This document shows positions 1 to 11,209 of a stretch of DNA of 64,000 nt, piece by piece. The position numbers and the translations under genes are program-made. Origin of the DNA: Falciphora oryzae (Eukaryota; Ascomycota; Sordariomycetes; Magnaporthales; Magnaporthaceae); NCBI GenBank assembly GCA_000733355.1, contig JNVV01000006.1:41448-105447 (forward strand), read 5' to 3'. A model generated the notes under the pieces. The model was not told where the DNA came from. It did no database searches and was given only the letters and a program-made list of their open reading frames with translations. The stretch's first letter is position 1; every line of letters begins with the position of its first letter.

Positions 1-615
1 CCCAACAACCCCACAATTCTTCTCCGATCCTTTAGTTGCCCCGCGCGCTGATAGATAATCACCGGGCGCGAGTGGTAACTAGGTACCGCCACTTCATGAG
101 CATTTATCTTGTTAGCAATGGGTGGCTTTGTTGGTTTGGTAATTTAGTGTCAAAAGGCTCGGAATCGAACCCTCGCTTTTTTTTTTTTTTTTTAATGCAT
201 CTTCAAAGTCGGTATATATGTTCCTCTTTCTGGGCATCTATCATGGACCGGACACATAAGCGGCGAACCAGTGCATACTCGCCCGCCTAGCCCACCGATT
301 CCCAGCACTTGTATGCCTAGACATACGACTGCCAACTCGTAAGCACAGGGGAATGGCCATCACTAGGGTGCCTGCCGTCCGCCCGACGCACAACAATAAG
401 GACGAGGCCAGCAGCAGCCATTGTAACATGATGGAGATGCCCCATATGCAGAGGTTGATATCATCCATTTACTTATCCACCAATATGTATGTGCATACAG
501 ATGTTTGTCCATCGCTCAGCCGTAAGTCTCGTGTAAATCAAACTAGGTATAGGAAGACGTGGGTGACGAGCGCGGGGCGCGTGTTGAGAATCCCCTTGCT
601 TGAATTTGCGGTTCA
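1..615. other. Non-coding left edge, 3' flank of the Zn2Cys6 gene
   Basis: No reading frame here looks like a protein. It contains a run of 16 or more T at about 178-193. On the minus strand a tRNA B-box-like string lies near 160-175, but no acceptor stem or A box accompanies it. The stretch probably includes the 3' untranslated region of the minus-strand regulator that ends at 616. Confidence 0.6.
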
Positions 616-3600
616 CTAGTAGGCACTCCCTTCGGCGGCTGGGAACTGATCCATGGCCATGTACTCCAACAAGTCTATGCCACCCACATTGACACCTTCG
701 GCGGTCATGGCAACGGCCGAGTCGCCCATGTTCTGGAAAAAGGCAGGCCCGGTCGGGAGGTACCACATCTCGTTGCTCGAGTTGTTCCACTCGGACGGGT
801 CGCCAAACAGGTTGTCGGGCATGCTGCCGTGGTGGTGCTCGAGCCCGGCGCCCGCTGCCGGCGTGGACGGACCGCCAAAGACGGATCCGCTCGGGTAGAG
901 GTTTCCGGTGCTGATTTCAAAGGGCGTCGCCGAGATATTGACGGGCGTCCCACACCGTTCTGTCGGGGCTGCTGTCCCAGCTCCAGCTCCGGCTCCAACT
1001 GCGCCGCCTGCTCCGTGATTAGTCACTGCTGCCGCCGCCGCCGCCGCCGCTGTGGAGAGTGATGCCAGAGTCCCTGAACCGTTGGGCCGCAGCCACTGCT
1101 CCGAGGTCGAGCCGTCGGGGCCCGCGTGGTGACGCCACTGTCCGCTGGGGACAGTCGGTGCGGCCGGGCCGGCGACGGGGTGGTCTATGCTGTGTGCGTG
1201 TGCCTGCTGCGGCTGTGGGCTGGGGCGGGCGGCCGACGAAGCGCCCGACGCGGGCTGAGCGCTGCCTCCGGGGCCGGTGGCCGGGGCGTGGATGAACCTG
1301 TTGCGCAGGCGGCTCGTCAGCGACTCGAGAAGGTCGGCAAAGCGCTTCCCCAGGTGCACATCGTCGACGACGCAGTTGCGCAGGGCGTCGACGGTGCGGT
1401 CCATCAGGCCGATGGACAGCTCAACGTCAGAGCGCGGAGCGCCGAGAGCGAAGGTCTTGAGCAGGAACATGGCGCCGCTGATGATGCGGAAGTAGGTGCG
1501 GACGGGGGCGTGCTTCAGGTAGTCGTTGGGCAGCAGGCCGTCGACGACGGTGCGCAGCAGGTTGCGACTGCCGTCGACCACCTCCTTGACGTACTCCTGG
1601 TCGGCGACGCCGAAGCCGCCGAGGCTGCCGAGTGGCAGCTTGCCAAAGTAGTTTTGGGTCTGAGGCGACAGCTGCTCGGCGCCGGCGGTGGCTGCGTGGC
1701 CGGCGTTGCTGGTGCAGCGCTCAACAACGGCCTGCAGCGACAACGAGTTGACGTAGATGCGCACGTACTCGTACTCGATGGTCAAAATGTGGCGGATGTA
1801 GGGCGGCAGGCGGAAGCGCTCGAACTGGCGCCACCACTCGCCCAGCATGGGCTGGAACTCCTCGAGCAGGCCGATGTAGCGGCCGCTCTGGATGATGTCG
1901 GTGGTGTGCTTGCGCGAGCGAAACAGCTTTTCGTTGCCGACAAACATGGCGTTGCTGATGCCCGCCCAGCAGTGGATGATCTGGTCGTCCAGCTCCAGGT
2001 CCGGGATGTAGTTGAAGCCTCCCGACAGCGACGACAGGCTGGTGCCGGGCGTGGCGACGCCCTCGACCGACGCCGGCCGCCGCCGCGCCGTCACCACGGG
2101 GTCCGACTTGCGCAGGTTCTCGGGCACCATGTTGGTCCAGCCGAGCCGCCCGGCCAGCTGACTCAGGTAGATGAGCAGCAGCCGCTTGATGCGGTGCGCT
2201 CGCAGCCGGTACGTCTCCTCCTCGTACTCTGGCCGCGTGATGGCCCCGGCCGCCAGCAGCTCGTCGATGTCGTCGAACACGCCCAGCTCGTACGCGAGGC
2301 CCATCGCGGTGCTCAGCAGCATCCAGCACATGCGGTCGCTGCGCCACGCCGGCTCCAGCCAGCTCTCGATGCGCTTGCCGCCAACGCCCGTCGCCGCCGC
2401 CGCCCGGCCCCCCGCTCCCACCCCCACTCCCACCCCGTCGGGCCCTGCCGCCGCGTCTGCTAGGCCCGCCACTCCATCGTAGATCGATGGCAGTAACAGC
2501 TCGTCGATGGCCTCGGCCGGCGGGAAGTGCAGCGCCCGTGGGTGCCACTCAGTCAGGATCATGAGCGACTCGATGGTGCCCAGCGTGCGCAGACTGCCCT
2601 TGCGGAGTCCCCGCCAGGGCGCCGTGCTGGACGTCTGGCTCTCGTCCAGGGGTCCCGGGCCCCCAGAGCCGCAGAAGCCGCCGCCGAAGGCCTCCTGCCC
2701 CCACACGACTCGCTCGATCATGCCGCGGAGATAGGTCCACAGCTGCTCGTGGATCGCGTGCGACCGACAGTGCCCGCCCGTGCCCGGCATCCGGCGGTAG
2801 CGCGACGCGATGGTCAGCAGCGTCACCGTCAGGATTGGCTCCTCCGTCAGCAGTGTCAGGTGTGCCGCCGCGTTGCTAAACGTCGGCGGCGATATGGGTG
2901 TCAGGGGGGAGAGATATTTATAATAGCTAAAGGCAGATGAAGAAGGCGGCAGTGGCGGCGGCGGTCAGCAGCGGGGCGACAAATAGACGGTGGACCACGG
3001 GTTCAGTTGTGACTCGCGCATAGATACTCACTAGTCAATGTAGTCGATGGCCTCCTGGGCCGTGAACCAGCCAGCTCGCACGAAACGGAACCGCGCCCAT
3101 GCCTTGAGCGCCTCGGCGTAGCCGGGGTCGCCGTCCGAGTCGCGCTTGGCCGTCAGCTGCGGGTCGATGGGCTCGCCAGCCTCGCGGCCGCCCCGGCGTG
3201 CCGCCTGGCTTGAGCGACGCCGGCGATGCTGGTCGCGCAAGTGCGACTGACCGCCGTCGCCATCGGCCTCGTGGAGCCCGGCTGGAATGCGCGCCGTGGC
3301 GGAGTGCCCCGGTCCCGGTTGCGGAACCAGGAAGCTCACTGACGGCGGTGGTCCGGCCCGCTGGGGGCGCACGTCCATGCCCGCATCGCTGTGCTTGTGT
3401 GGACTATTTTTCGTTGTTTCACGAACCGAGGTTACATGCGTCAGCTTCCGTTGATCGTCCTGCGGCAGAGACTCGCCAGAGGAAACATACCTGTCCGTTG
3501 CTGCCTTGTACAGCAGGTCGAGGGCGTCGTGGGGTCCGTACACCTCGCGCCGCATAACAGAGCGTGCCTCTAGATTCTCTAGCGGTGTATTAGGCTCGTC

Positions 3601-4269
3601 GGCAGCGCTGCCGAGCCCGCGGTCTGCAGACGAGCGAGCTAGGCCGCCGCCGCCATGGTCGACGGCCGGCATGGAGCCGCGACGGGGTCTGGGGAGCGGC
3701 TGTGAACGACCCTGCGAGCCGCCAGGGGTGAGCGGTGCGTCCGTGTAGAGTCGGTGGTCCAGTGGCGGCGGCGAGGCGGCAGTGCGGCGCTTGCGGCCGT
3801 TGCGGGCCACGTAGTCGTCCTCGGCGCCCGACAGCGTCTCATCGTCGGCCTTGCGCTTGCGGCGGGTGGCGCTGAAAAAGCACTCCTTGCTCTCGCGACG
3901 GCAGCGCACGCACGGGGGGTCGTGGGGGTTGTCGACGCTGCCGAGGTCGCAGCGCACCTTGCGCCTGCGGCACGGGATGCATGCCTGGTAGACGCGTCGG
4001 TGTTGCGGCGGCTGGGACGAGGCGGCCGTTGGCGCGGCGGCCGACGATGCCGACGAAAGGGCCGAAGGAGGCGGCGGAGGTGGCGGCGGCGGCAGCGGTG
4101 AGTGCTGCTGGCGGGCCGCGATGCTGGGGGCGGCGGCAGCCGCTGGGGAGGGCGAGGGCGAGGGCGAGGTCCGGCGGGGAGAGGAGGCGGCGGGGCGGGA
4201 GGCGGCCGGGTTGGGGGCGCGGTCGGCGTGGTCGGGGCCGCGCGCGGCATCGGCGGCGTACTGGGCCAT
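616..4269 (-). CDS. Zn2Cys6 fungal transcription factor, ARO80/ARCA-like
   Basis: Predicted nuclear DNA-binding regulator. I read three exons: 4269-3491, 3388-3032 and 2926-616, giving 1148 residues. The N-terminal 90 residues are low-complexity Ala/Pro/Ser. A Zn2Cys6 cluster follows with cysteines at about 98, 101, 108, 121, 124 and 131, spaced CX2CX6CX12CX2CX6C, then a basic RRKRK stretch. The third exon carries a fungal_trans-like middle region and a C-terminal tail rich in Gln, Ala and Gly. The splice at 3032/2926 restores a tyrosine-rich segment followed by the helix [20 protein letters not shown], which supports the model. The first intron is 102 nt, in frame and stop-free, so an unspliced form would also be translatable. 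The cluster with its long CX12C loop resembles fungal ARO80/ARCA-like regulators. That assignment is from memory and the target pathway is an inference. Confidence 0.82.
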
Positions 4270-5272
4270 GAATACAGGGTCCGTAGAGGCGGTTCAATTG
4301 CCAATGGGACGGACAGCGCGATTCAAACAGTGCCGACGAGGCGAGTCGCCGGCCTCGGTTTGCGACGGTTTATTCGGGCGGACCGTTGCGAAGAAGCGTT
4401 CGCGTTGCGAGGGGTGGCGGTGGAGTCTCGGCCCAACTTTAGGCTGCCAGCAAGTGGAGAGGCTCGATGACGCCCTGGGACTGCTGGCTGGGCTGCACGC
4501 CCGTACTGTCCGCGGCATGGCCCAGGTACTGTGCGGCTGCAGGACCCAGCGTGCCATCGTCTCGGCCCACGACGCACCTGACCTCGATCAGCTGCACAAG
4601 CCTGCACCGCCTCGCCTGGAGCCATGGCCAATGGCACGACGCTGAGGGGCCTGCAGGTGCCTCGGCACACTCACTTACTCGGTAGGCTAGACCAGGCTCC
4701 CTTGTGTGTTCGTGCTTCGAAATCTATTGATCGTGACGTGCATGTATCGCCAAGGCAAAAAGAGTCACTTTCCAGCGGCCCTGAGCTTCTGTTTATGGCA
4801 TCCAGTAAAGATAAACGCTCGGTTGAAAAGAGGGAGATAAAGCCATAGAAAAATAAAATAAAAAATAAAAATAAAAAAAAGGAAAAGAGAGAGAGGGAGT
4901 GGAACAAAGAGAAAATGAAATGAAAATAACAAAAACTCTTGCAGTGCTAATCCGCACTCTTGTACGCTGCATTTGATCGAGAATCCGAGATCCCTCGAGG
5001 TCCGCGCCGTCGGACGCGCACCAAACTTGGAAGTTACTTGCTCCTTCCGCCGTGACTCGGGGCGACGTTTCTAAGACCCAACCTGAACGCCGTCGCAAAT
5101 GCGATGCAACCAGTTGCTGCCTGCCCAACCAACGTGCTCGCTCCCTGCCCTCAGCGACAAAAGATATACCGTAGATCCATGGTAAGCCTACGAGGGCTCG
5201 ACTCCTCACAGCCCCGGCACGCACTCAGCAGCAATGCGAGATTCTCTTGCCGTCGCCGCCACCATCTGCTTG
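4270..5272. other. Intergenic, promoter of the Zn2Cys6 gene
   Basis: No supported gene. The segment 4840-4925 is almost pure A/G (polypurine) on the plus strand. The region lies between the start of the minus-strand regulator and the 3' end of the TAF14-like gene. Confidence 0.6.
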
Positions 5273-6401
5273 CTACTTGAGACGGTGGCCTTGGTCTGTC
5301 GTAGCCTAGCCGGCCAGTTAGCCATCAGCCGCCGCGAGGCTCGAGAGGAAGCAAAGCGCCAGGGGAACAACATACTATGAAATCCCACAGCATCTTGGTA
5401 AGCACGTCTGGCATCGTGTACAGATCAACCGAGAACTCGCCGGCTGCGGGGCGCAAAGAAAACTCTGTCAGCGACCACGGAGAGCACATAATATGATTCG
5501 GCATCATCATTAGCCCCCGGGACCAAACCCGGACGGATGAGGGGGGTGGGCTGGGCGGAGCGCACCGTCAACGTTATTCAAGACATAGGTGTCGTCCGAC
5601 TTGTGGTCGTGTATCATCTGGATGACGTGTATCAGATCATCCTCGTTCAGCTTTGTAACTGCCCCCGCCAGCTTCTCCAGGTCCCACGGCTTCTTCTTCC
5701 TGCTGCCGTCCTGGCCCTTGCGGGCCTTGCGGTCGTCGTCGGCCGGGAGCGGGCCCGAGTCGCGCAGCAGCGCCTGCAGCGCCTGTGATGGATTCCTGAA
5801 CGTGAGGGGTTTGACCACTTCGTACGTGGGCTTGGCGAAGTTGAGGTCGTGCACTACAGTCTGCTTGCCGCCCTTCTCCGTCGTGTACAGGTCGATGGTC
5901 ATTTCAAACTCGCCCCAACCCTCGTTGCTGCACCTGAACGGCGGCTCGTGGAAAGCTATTGTTATCGTTCGTGTCGGTGTCCCGTGTTAGCCTGGGCCCT
6001 TGGCCGCGCATACCAGGGGGAGGCAAGTTTGCGACGCGACCTACTCTGCGTGGGATTTTCAAACGAAGGGTGCAGGTTGTAGACAACCTTGGTGAAGCAT
6101 TTGGCCGGGAGACGCTTCCCGCTGGGGTCGAGAAGATAGATCTCGACCGACCATTCTTTCATTGGAAAGCCCTCCATTTGAGGGGGTTTGTTGCTAAGAA
6201 AGCCCCCCGCCGTCGTCAGCGAAACGCCGTCCTCCACCCATCGGGCCGCGAAGAGACGCACATGTTATGCTGCTCGGTAACGAGCTTGATCTCGCGCTGC
6301 CAAAAGAGCAAGCAAACGTGTGAGGTTAGCGCAACCGCACACAACCCGCATATCAACCTGTTCCAGGAGCCCAGCCCGCCTCCTCTTACCTCGACAATCA
6401 T
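5273..6401 (-). CDS. TAF14: YEATS-domain TAF14/TFG3-like transcription factor subunit
   Basis: Small nuclear protein shared by TFIID, TFIIF and chromatin complexes in yeast; the YEATS domain reads acylated histone lysines. Reconstructed exons are 6401-6390, 6296-6262, 6193-6045, 5955-5566, 5443-5376 and 5305-5273, about 228 residues. The N-terminal half is a YEATS domain (REIKLVTEQ, EWSVEIYLLD, LHPSFENPT, PPFRCSNEGWGEFEMTIDLY). The C-terminal part matches the ET-like end of Taf14 (LNEDDLIHVIQMIHDHK, EFSVDLYTMPDVLTKMLWDF). Each splice restores a conserved motif. The start at 6401 is the first ATG; an in-frame GTG lies four codons upstream. The last short exon is uncertain. Reading through the 70-nt terminal intron would end at 5325, and an acceptor 10 nt further on would end at 5206. 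Yaf9-type proteins share the domain, but the C-terminus fits TAF14 better. Confidence 0.85.
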
Positions 6402-7462
6402 CTTGTCCTGCACACGCTTCCAGCGTCGCTCTCTGCCAAAAGTTCCTCGGAGCGGCTGCGGAAGTTTCCAACAGACTGCAGAAGAGCCGCGGGGTGTATG
6501 GCAGATTGGGCGGGAGGGTCGGTCGGTATGAAAGCCGGCGAGCTGGCCTGGTCCTCCAGCAAGCTAGCCGTGGTCGTGTTGAGTTGACATCCGCAAGAAC
6601 CCTCAGCATGGGTCGGGTCGTCGCGCGTTCGCGCCACACGCAAACAAGCCCGGCATGTGGCTGGGTGTTCCCCACTTTCACACAGAGCGGGCCCACAGCA
6701 ATGCACTTTGAAGGAGCCGACCAGGACCAAAATGCAGCTCCTCATGTGTTTCCCTAACGTAAGGACGTGCGTGGTCGATACCTACCACCAAGGTAAACAC
6801 CAAAGTGCTTAGCAAGAACCTACTGTCCTAGCGACAGAGGCAGAGAGGAGCGGATCTCGGCCCGTGCTGCACGTTTAGGGAACAAGATACAGGAAGCAGA
6901 GTAGTGGCGCCATGGCATTGATATAATCATCCACGCCCCCTCCCACACAAACGCTTCAGCCTCTCGCTCAGCTCATGTGCCTGGTGGCCTCCGAGACACA
7001 CAGATTACTGTATAACCGTTTTTCACGTCCGCCATCCAACGCCCGAGTGGATGCGCCCCATCACTCTGGTGTTAGTGAGTGCAACAAAGCAGCGAGTGAA
7101 TTCAACATGTGAACACGGATAGGACTAGGCGAAATCTACTATGGCCGTCGAACAGGGCGACTGGGGAAGCCATGTGTAAAGCCAGAGAGGCCGTCAGATA
7201 ACTGGCCCGGATTCGAAAAGGGAGAAAATATAAGAAGCAAACAAGAAAGACGACCCGAGTGCAAGGACAATGTGGACTGCGGCCAAAATCTTTGTGGCGA
7301 GAGTCGCTAACTCTGAATTCTATGCCAGGGGTAGAAGCTGCAGATCTAAAGGATCATGGCCAGCTCATTGTTGAAGTGGAGGACTGGAGTGCAAAACTGA
7401 TAGAACATGGGGGATGCATTTCTCTTCCGCTCTCTTTCCCTCTCTCTCTTCTGCCGTGAGGC
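6402..7462. other. Intergenic between TAF14-like and RanBP1 genes
   Basis: No supported gene. Minus-strand frames at 6265-6745 lack recognisable protein and overlap the TAF14 introns and leader. A pyrimidine-rich (CT)n-like segment at about 7430-7450 lies just downstream of the RanBP1 stop. Confidence 0.55.
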
Positions 7463-8521
7463 TCATGCTGCCTCAGCCGGGGTCTCCTCCTTCTTGTCCT
7501 CTTTCTTCTCTTCGGAACCGGCAGACTCTCCCTGGGCCTCTCTGAAAAGAGCCTCGTTTTCCTTCTGGGCCTGGAGGAAGGCATCCTTGAAAGCGTTGGC
7601 ATCTAAAATGAGACACGATTAGTATATACTCCCTGCGCAGAGACATAGAGAAACCCACTCTCGGAGTTGGCGAAGCGGATAGCCAGGGTGACACCCTCGG
7701 GCTCGCCTTCGCTGACATCGGCGGCAGCGTTCCAGACCCAGCTCCGGTCCGATCCGACGTTGGGCGACAGTTTCATTTCGGGAACGACTATTGATGCGGG
7801 TCAGTCAAAATTCCCCAAGGCACCAAATAGGGGAGGGCGTCGGGCCATACTGTAGTGATTCGCGCAGACCTTGAGGGTCTTGTCGCGGCGCATGACGAGG
7901 CGGGTCTTGCCGTTCTCGCAATGCTTGAGGAGCCGGACGTCTCCGGTACCACGCTCCTTCCACTCACTGGTGTCCCTGACGAACTTGAACAGCTTGGCGC
8001 GCATCTTGAAAACCTGCTCCTCGAACTCCTCGTTCGTTTTCACCTCAACCTTCTCGGTCAGGTGGATCACGGGCTCAAAGTGAACATCCTGCGACTCCGG
8101 GGCTTGGTCGTCCTGCGATCCGCGGCAGCGGCGGCGGTTGTCAACGATACTGCTTCATTACCGGTATGTTGGAAGGTGAGAGATTGGAGCGTAGAGGGTG
8201 ACGGTTGTAGTACCTCATCGCCAGCGGCGGCGGCGGCGGCGGCGGCATCCCGCTGGGCTTTGGCGCTGCCAGAAACATCGCCACGGTCCTCGTCCTCCTT
8301 CTTCTCCTTCTTTGCACCTCCTCCAAACATGGAGAAGACGGCGGCCGAAGTGACGGGCTCGGAGGTCTGAAATGGCATCCCCGTTCTGTCAGTCACAGTC
8401 TTGGAGAATATGCATTCCACTCCAGCAACCACGTGATAGAGCTTCGACGGACCTGCTTAGCAGCCTCGTCGGGCTTCTGGACGGTCTCGGCCGGCTTGTC
8501 TGTAGCCTCGGCGCTCGACAT
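7463..8521 (-). CDS. Ran-binding protein 1 (Yrb1-like)
   Basis: Cytosolic co-activator of RanGAP that dismantles RanGTP-exportin/importin complexes during nuclear transport. Five exons (8521-8453, 8366-8214, 8112-7851, 7787-7659, 7602-7463) encode 250 residues. The first 75 residues are acidic, Lys/Ala-rich and disordered, with an eight-alanine run. The Ran-binding domain spans about 79-215, seen as [52 protein letters not shown] and LAIRFANSE. The C-terminus is a Glu/Lys-rich tail ending in PAEAA. The ATG at 8521 opens a frame whose five exons join in phase. Donors at 8452 (GTCCGT) and 8213 (GTACTA) depart from consensus, but the joined protein matches the family throughout. The length is usual for fungal RanBP1. 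Confidence 0.93.
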
Positions 8522-9874
8522 ATTGACCAAAGTCTCGCGGGGTCGGGGAAAAGGTTGGCTTGGTTTGTGGGCGGGTGTCTTCCGCTCCTGATGGCATATG
8601 TGGACAAAGCCTCGAGGTCAGCTATGGTTAAACGAAGCTTTCCATAGCTCGGGGCGGTAGCAAAAGACGTCGGGCCATTTGTGGGTTCCAAGGCAGGTCG
8701 AGCGCGCACTGCGCCAACTCGTCGGGCTGCGGGAATGCCGCTCCAGTCTGCTTTGCAGTGTGGGGGAAAGGCGCACGCCGAGATGGACAAAGGACTAACG
8801 CACCAGGCTCTCGCAGGGGCGATTCGCAGTCGGTGAGTGGCAGATGCGCAGCCAGTGAGGCGACAGGCGGTCGGTTGCGGTTTCTGTTGTTGTCGCTACT
8901 AGGTTGGTGTTTGTTTGTCGCAAGCCTGGTCGGGTGGGAGATGAAGTGAGGAAAAATGCTTTTGCCCCTCCTCTGTGCTAGGTTTGGTTGGGTGCTCGCA
9001 ACCCGACAAAATCAGAGATACATACCACCCTGGTATCTGCCCAGGTAACCAATACTAACTAATACCTCTTTAGCCGCATAATCCTGTACCTCCCGTCATG
9101 GAGCCTCCATCCCACCCCAGCGAGAACCCGATAAGATACGCGACCCGTACTGACAGCGGGGAGGCTCTTGATGGAAGCCAGCCCACGGCCCTCTGCGTAA
9201 ATACCGAGAGGTGGGAGTCGGCGGGGTTGGTGATTGCTTGTCTGATTGGTGGAGCTAGAGGCGATCTTGGACATTAGATTATGTCAGCCAAAACCACAGG
9301 GAGGCGGGCACCTCTGCCACCTATCTCAGCGCTGGGACAGCTTCACTTGGGTAAGATAACTAGGTGCTTGGGTGGGCAGGCAAACGAATCTGTTAGGCGC
9401 CTATGAATGTAGATACATAGCTAGCCCGGTCGTCTAGGTATAGTCTAGGAGTCCTCAGCCAGTCGGTTCACATCGAAAGCTGAAGTAACTGTCAGACAGC
9501 CGACAGGCCGCCACCGCACTTAACCCATGTACCACGGAAAGGGCTTCTGTAATCAAGCTATATAACTTGATTCCACGCCCGTACCTCCTTTTTCCCCAAC
9601 CCCTAAACACCAGGTACCTCGTTCCGAATCAACCATTAAAAATCAAATACCAGGCATCCATGCCCACCCCAACGCCAATCCGTCAATAAAGTCTGACCCT
9701 AATAGTAGTTGGGAGTGAAGGAAGAGTTACAAATAAAACGAACGCACAAGAACAGAAGGAGGGAAGAGAAAAGGAAGTCCGAGAAGAAAACAAAAAGAGA
9801 AAGAACAATAAACATGAGACTCAAAGCTCGCCTGTCCCAGCCATGGGCGCTAGCGAGGTGGTCGGTCGAGATAT
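8522..9874. other. Intergenic, RanBP1 promoter side
   Basis: No supported gene. It holds the RanBP1 upstream region and the 3' flank of the next minus-strand gene. A purine-rich stretch lies at 9715-9815 and a GGTACC palindrome at 9613-9618. Confidence 0.55.
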
Positions 9875-11209
9875 TCATACGGCAGCACTCCAGGGCAGTT
9901 TAATTCCCCAGGGAAAGGTGGACGATTGCACCTGATCCACTGGTGCTCGCTTGGCCAACATCTCACGATGCTTGATCCTTAAATGCTCGATCGCGCGCGC
10001 CTCGTACCTCTGGTACTCAACCATATCGCCACGGATCCGGAGGCAGACCAGCCATGATTGGATCTGAGCCTTAAGGACGTTGAAGTTCAGATCGTCCTTC
10101 AAGGCCTCGGCAGTCTTGAGGTGGTGCGCAACCCTCTGCTTGGTATCTGTCCGAACTCTCATGGCGCTGGCCCCGATCGACCTGCTCAGGTGCTGAATGG
10201 CATCCCCTGAGAGCCTGTGCGAAGCCGCTTCTCCGGCGAGCTTGATAGATATCGCCGTATCGTTCCAGATCTTCGACGCCATAGAGACCAGTGCGGGCAT
10301 GTACGTGCCCTCCGCAGTCCTCACAGTCCTCACAGCTCCATCGGCAGTATCAGTGATCTTTCTCACCAGGTCGTGGATGTTGTTGAGCCGGACTGTTGAC
10401 GTCGACGTGACCGTGACAGTGACCGTTGCGGGGGTTGCAACTATGGTTATGGGCGTTGGTTGGTCTTGAATAGCCCGGGATGCATGACGGGCGTCCCTTG
10501 CATGTTGGGTGGATGGAAGAACTGCGTGCACGAGAGCCCCGAGTAGGAAGGCAGCAATCACAGTGCGTATCACACCGAGCCAGGGCTCGCCGGGTCCGTC
10601 CACTAACGCCCTGGCAAGCTGTGCTGGCCTGCGTTTAGTAGCCCGAGGCTCCTCTGGCGGAGGTTGTTGCTTGAGCGCGCAAGCGGCAGTAGTCTCGGCA
10701 ATGGGGCGGTTTTCGATGTCGAAGGGAGAGGTCTCACTCGTGAAGGGTCTCCCTGTAGCATGCGAGGCCCAGCTGTAGCCGGGGGATCGTCTACCCATGT
10801 AGCTTGAAGGCGAGTGGCTTGGCGAAGGAGCCTCGGCCACATTGTCGATGGACGCAAGCCATGGGCGATCGTAGTCGGCGTCATCGTTTCCGCCCAGGTA
10901 GTCATCGTCTTGATGGTCGTCCTCCTTGTCGTTTGTGTTGTCGGTGCTTGCGAGACTGACCATGTCGTCCGGCCTGGCAAGACGCTCCGCAACAAGGTCC
11001 ACGGAGCTGCCAAGGGATTCTGTCTCGCCATCGGTGTTGATCATCTCGAACTCAGCCATGGCGTCGTCGTCCATGGTGACCCCCGGGACCGGCTGCGACA
11101 TTATGTCGGGGGAGCTAGATGATATCCAGTTGGCGAGGCGCTGGCTGCCCTGGGGTTTGGGGAATCTCAGCGATGGAACTGATGCCGATGCAGATGAGGG
11201 CACAGGCAT
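9875..11209 (-). CDS. Unrecognised protein with one predicted membrane span
   Basis: I do not recognise a named family. The intronless frame gives 444 residues from the ATG at 11209. Further in-frame codons extend upstream, and an internal start (MSQPVPG) lies about 37 codons in. The first 190 residues are acidic, Ser-rich and probably disordered. They include an acidic stretch followed by EFEMI, which fits the Atg8-interacting pattern F-x-x-I. A hydrophobic span at roughly residues 195-225 (TVIAAFLLGALVHAVL) looks like a single transmembrane helix. A Thr/Val-rich strand (VTVTVTSTSTV) follows, then an amphipathic alpha-helical C-terminal half. The layout, a soluble acidic N-terminus, one span and a helical tail, suggests a membrane-anchored protein. 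A role as an organelle or autophagy adaptor is speculation from one short motif. Confidence 0.72.
   Translation of the reverse strand: MPVPSSASASVPSLRFPKPQGSQRLANWISSSSPDIMSQPVPGVTMDDDAMAEFEMINTDGETESLGSSVDLVAERLARPDDMVSLASTDNTNDKEDDHQDDDYLGGNDDADYDRPWLASIDNVAEAPSPSHSPSSYMGRRSPGYSWASHATGRPFTSETSPFDIENRPIAETTAACALKQQPPPEEPRATKRRPAQLARALVDGPGEPWLGVIRTVIAAFLLGALVHAVLPSTQHARDARHASRAIQDQPTPITIVATPATVTVTVTSTSTVRLNNIHDLVRKITDTADGAVRTVRTAEGTYMPALVSMASKIWNDTAISIKLAGEAASHRLSGDAIQHLSRSIGASAMRVRTDTKQRVAHHLKTAEALKDDLNFNVLKAQIQSWLVCLRIRGDMVEYQRYEARAIEHLRIKHREMLAKRAPVDQVQSSTFPWGIKLPWSAAV

Noticed and set aside
150..200. tRNA B-box-like string on the minus strand next to a T run
   Set aside because: No A box, no T-stem pairing and no acceptor stem can be drawn.
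1126..2463. 445-codon plus-strand open frame
   Set aside because: It is antisense to the conserved third exon of the Zn2Cys6 gene. Its Ala/Arg/Gly-rich composition is the usual shadow in GC-rich DNA.
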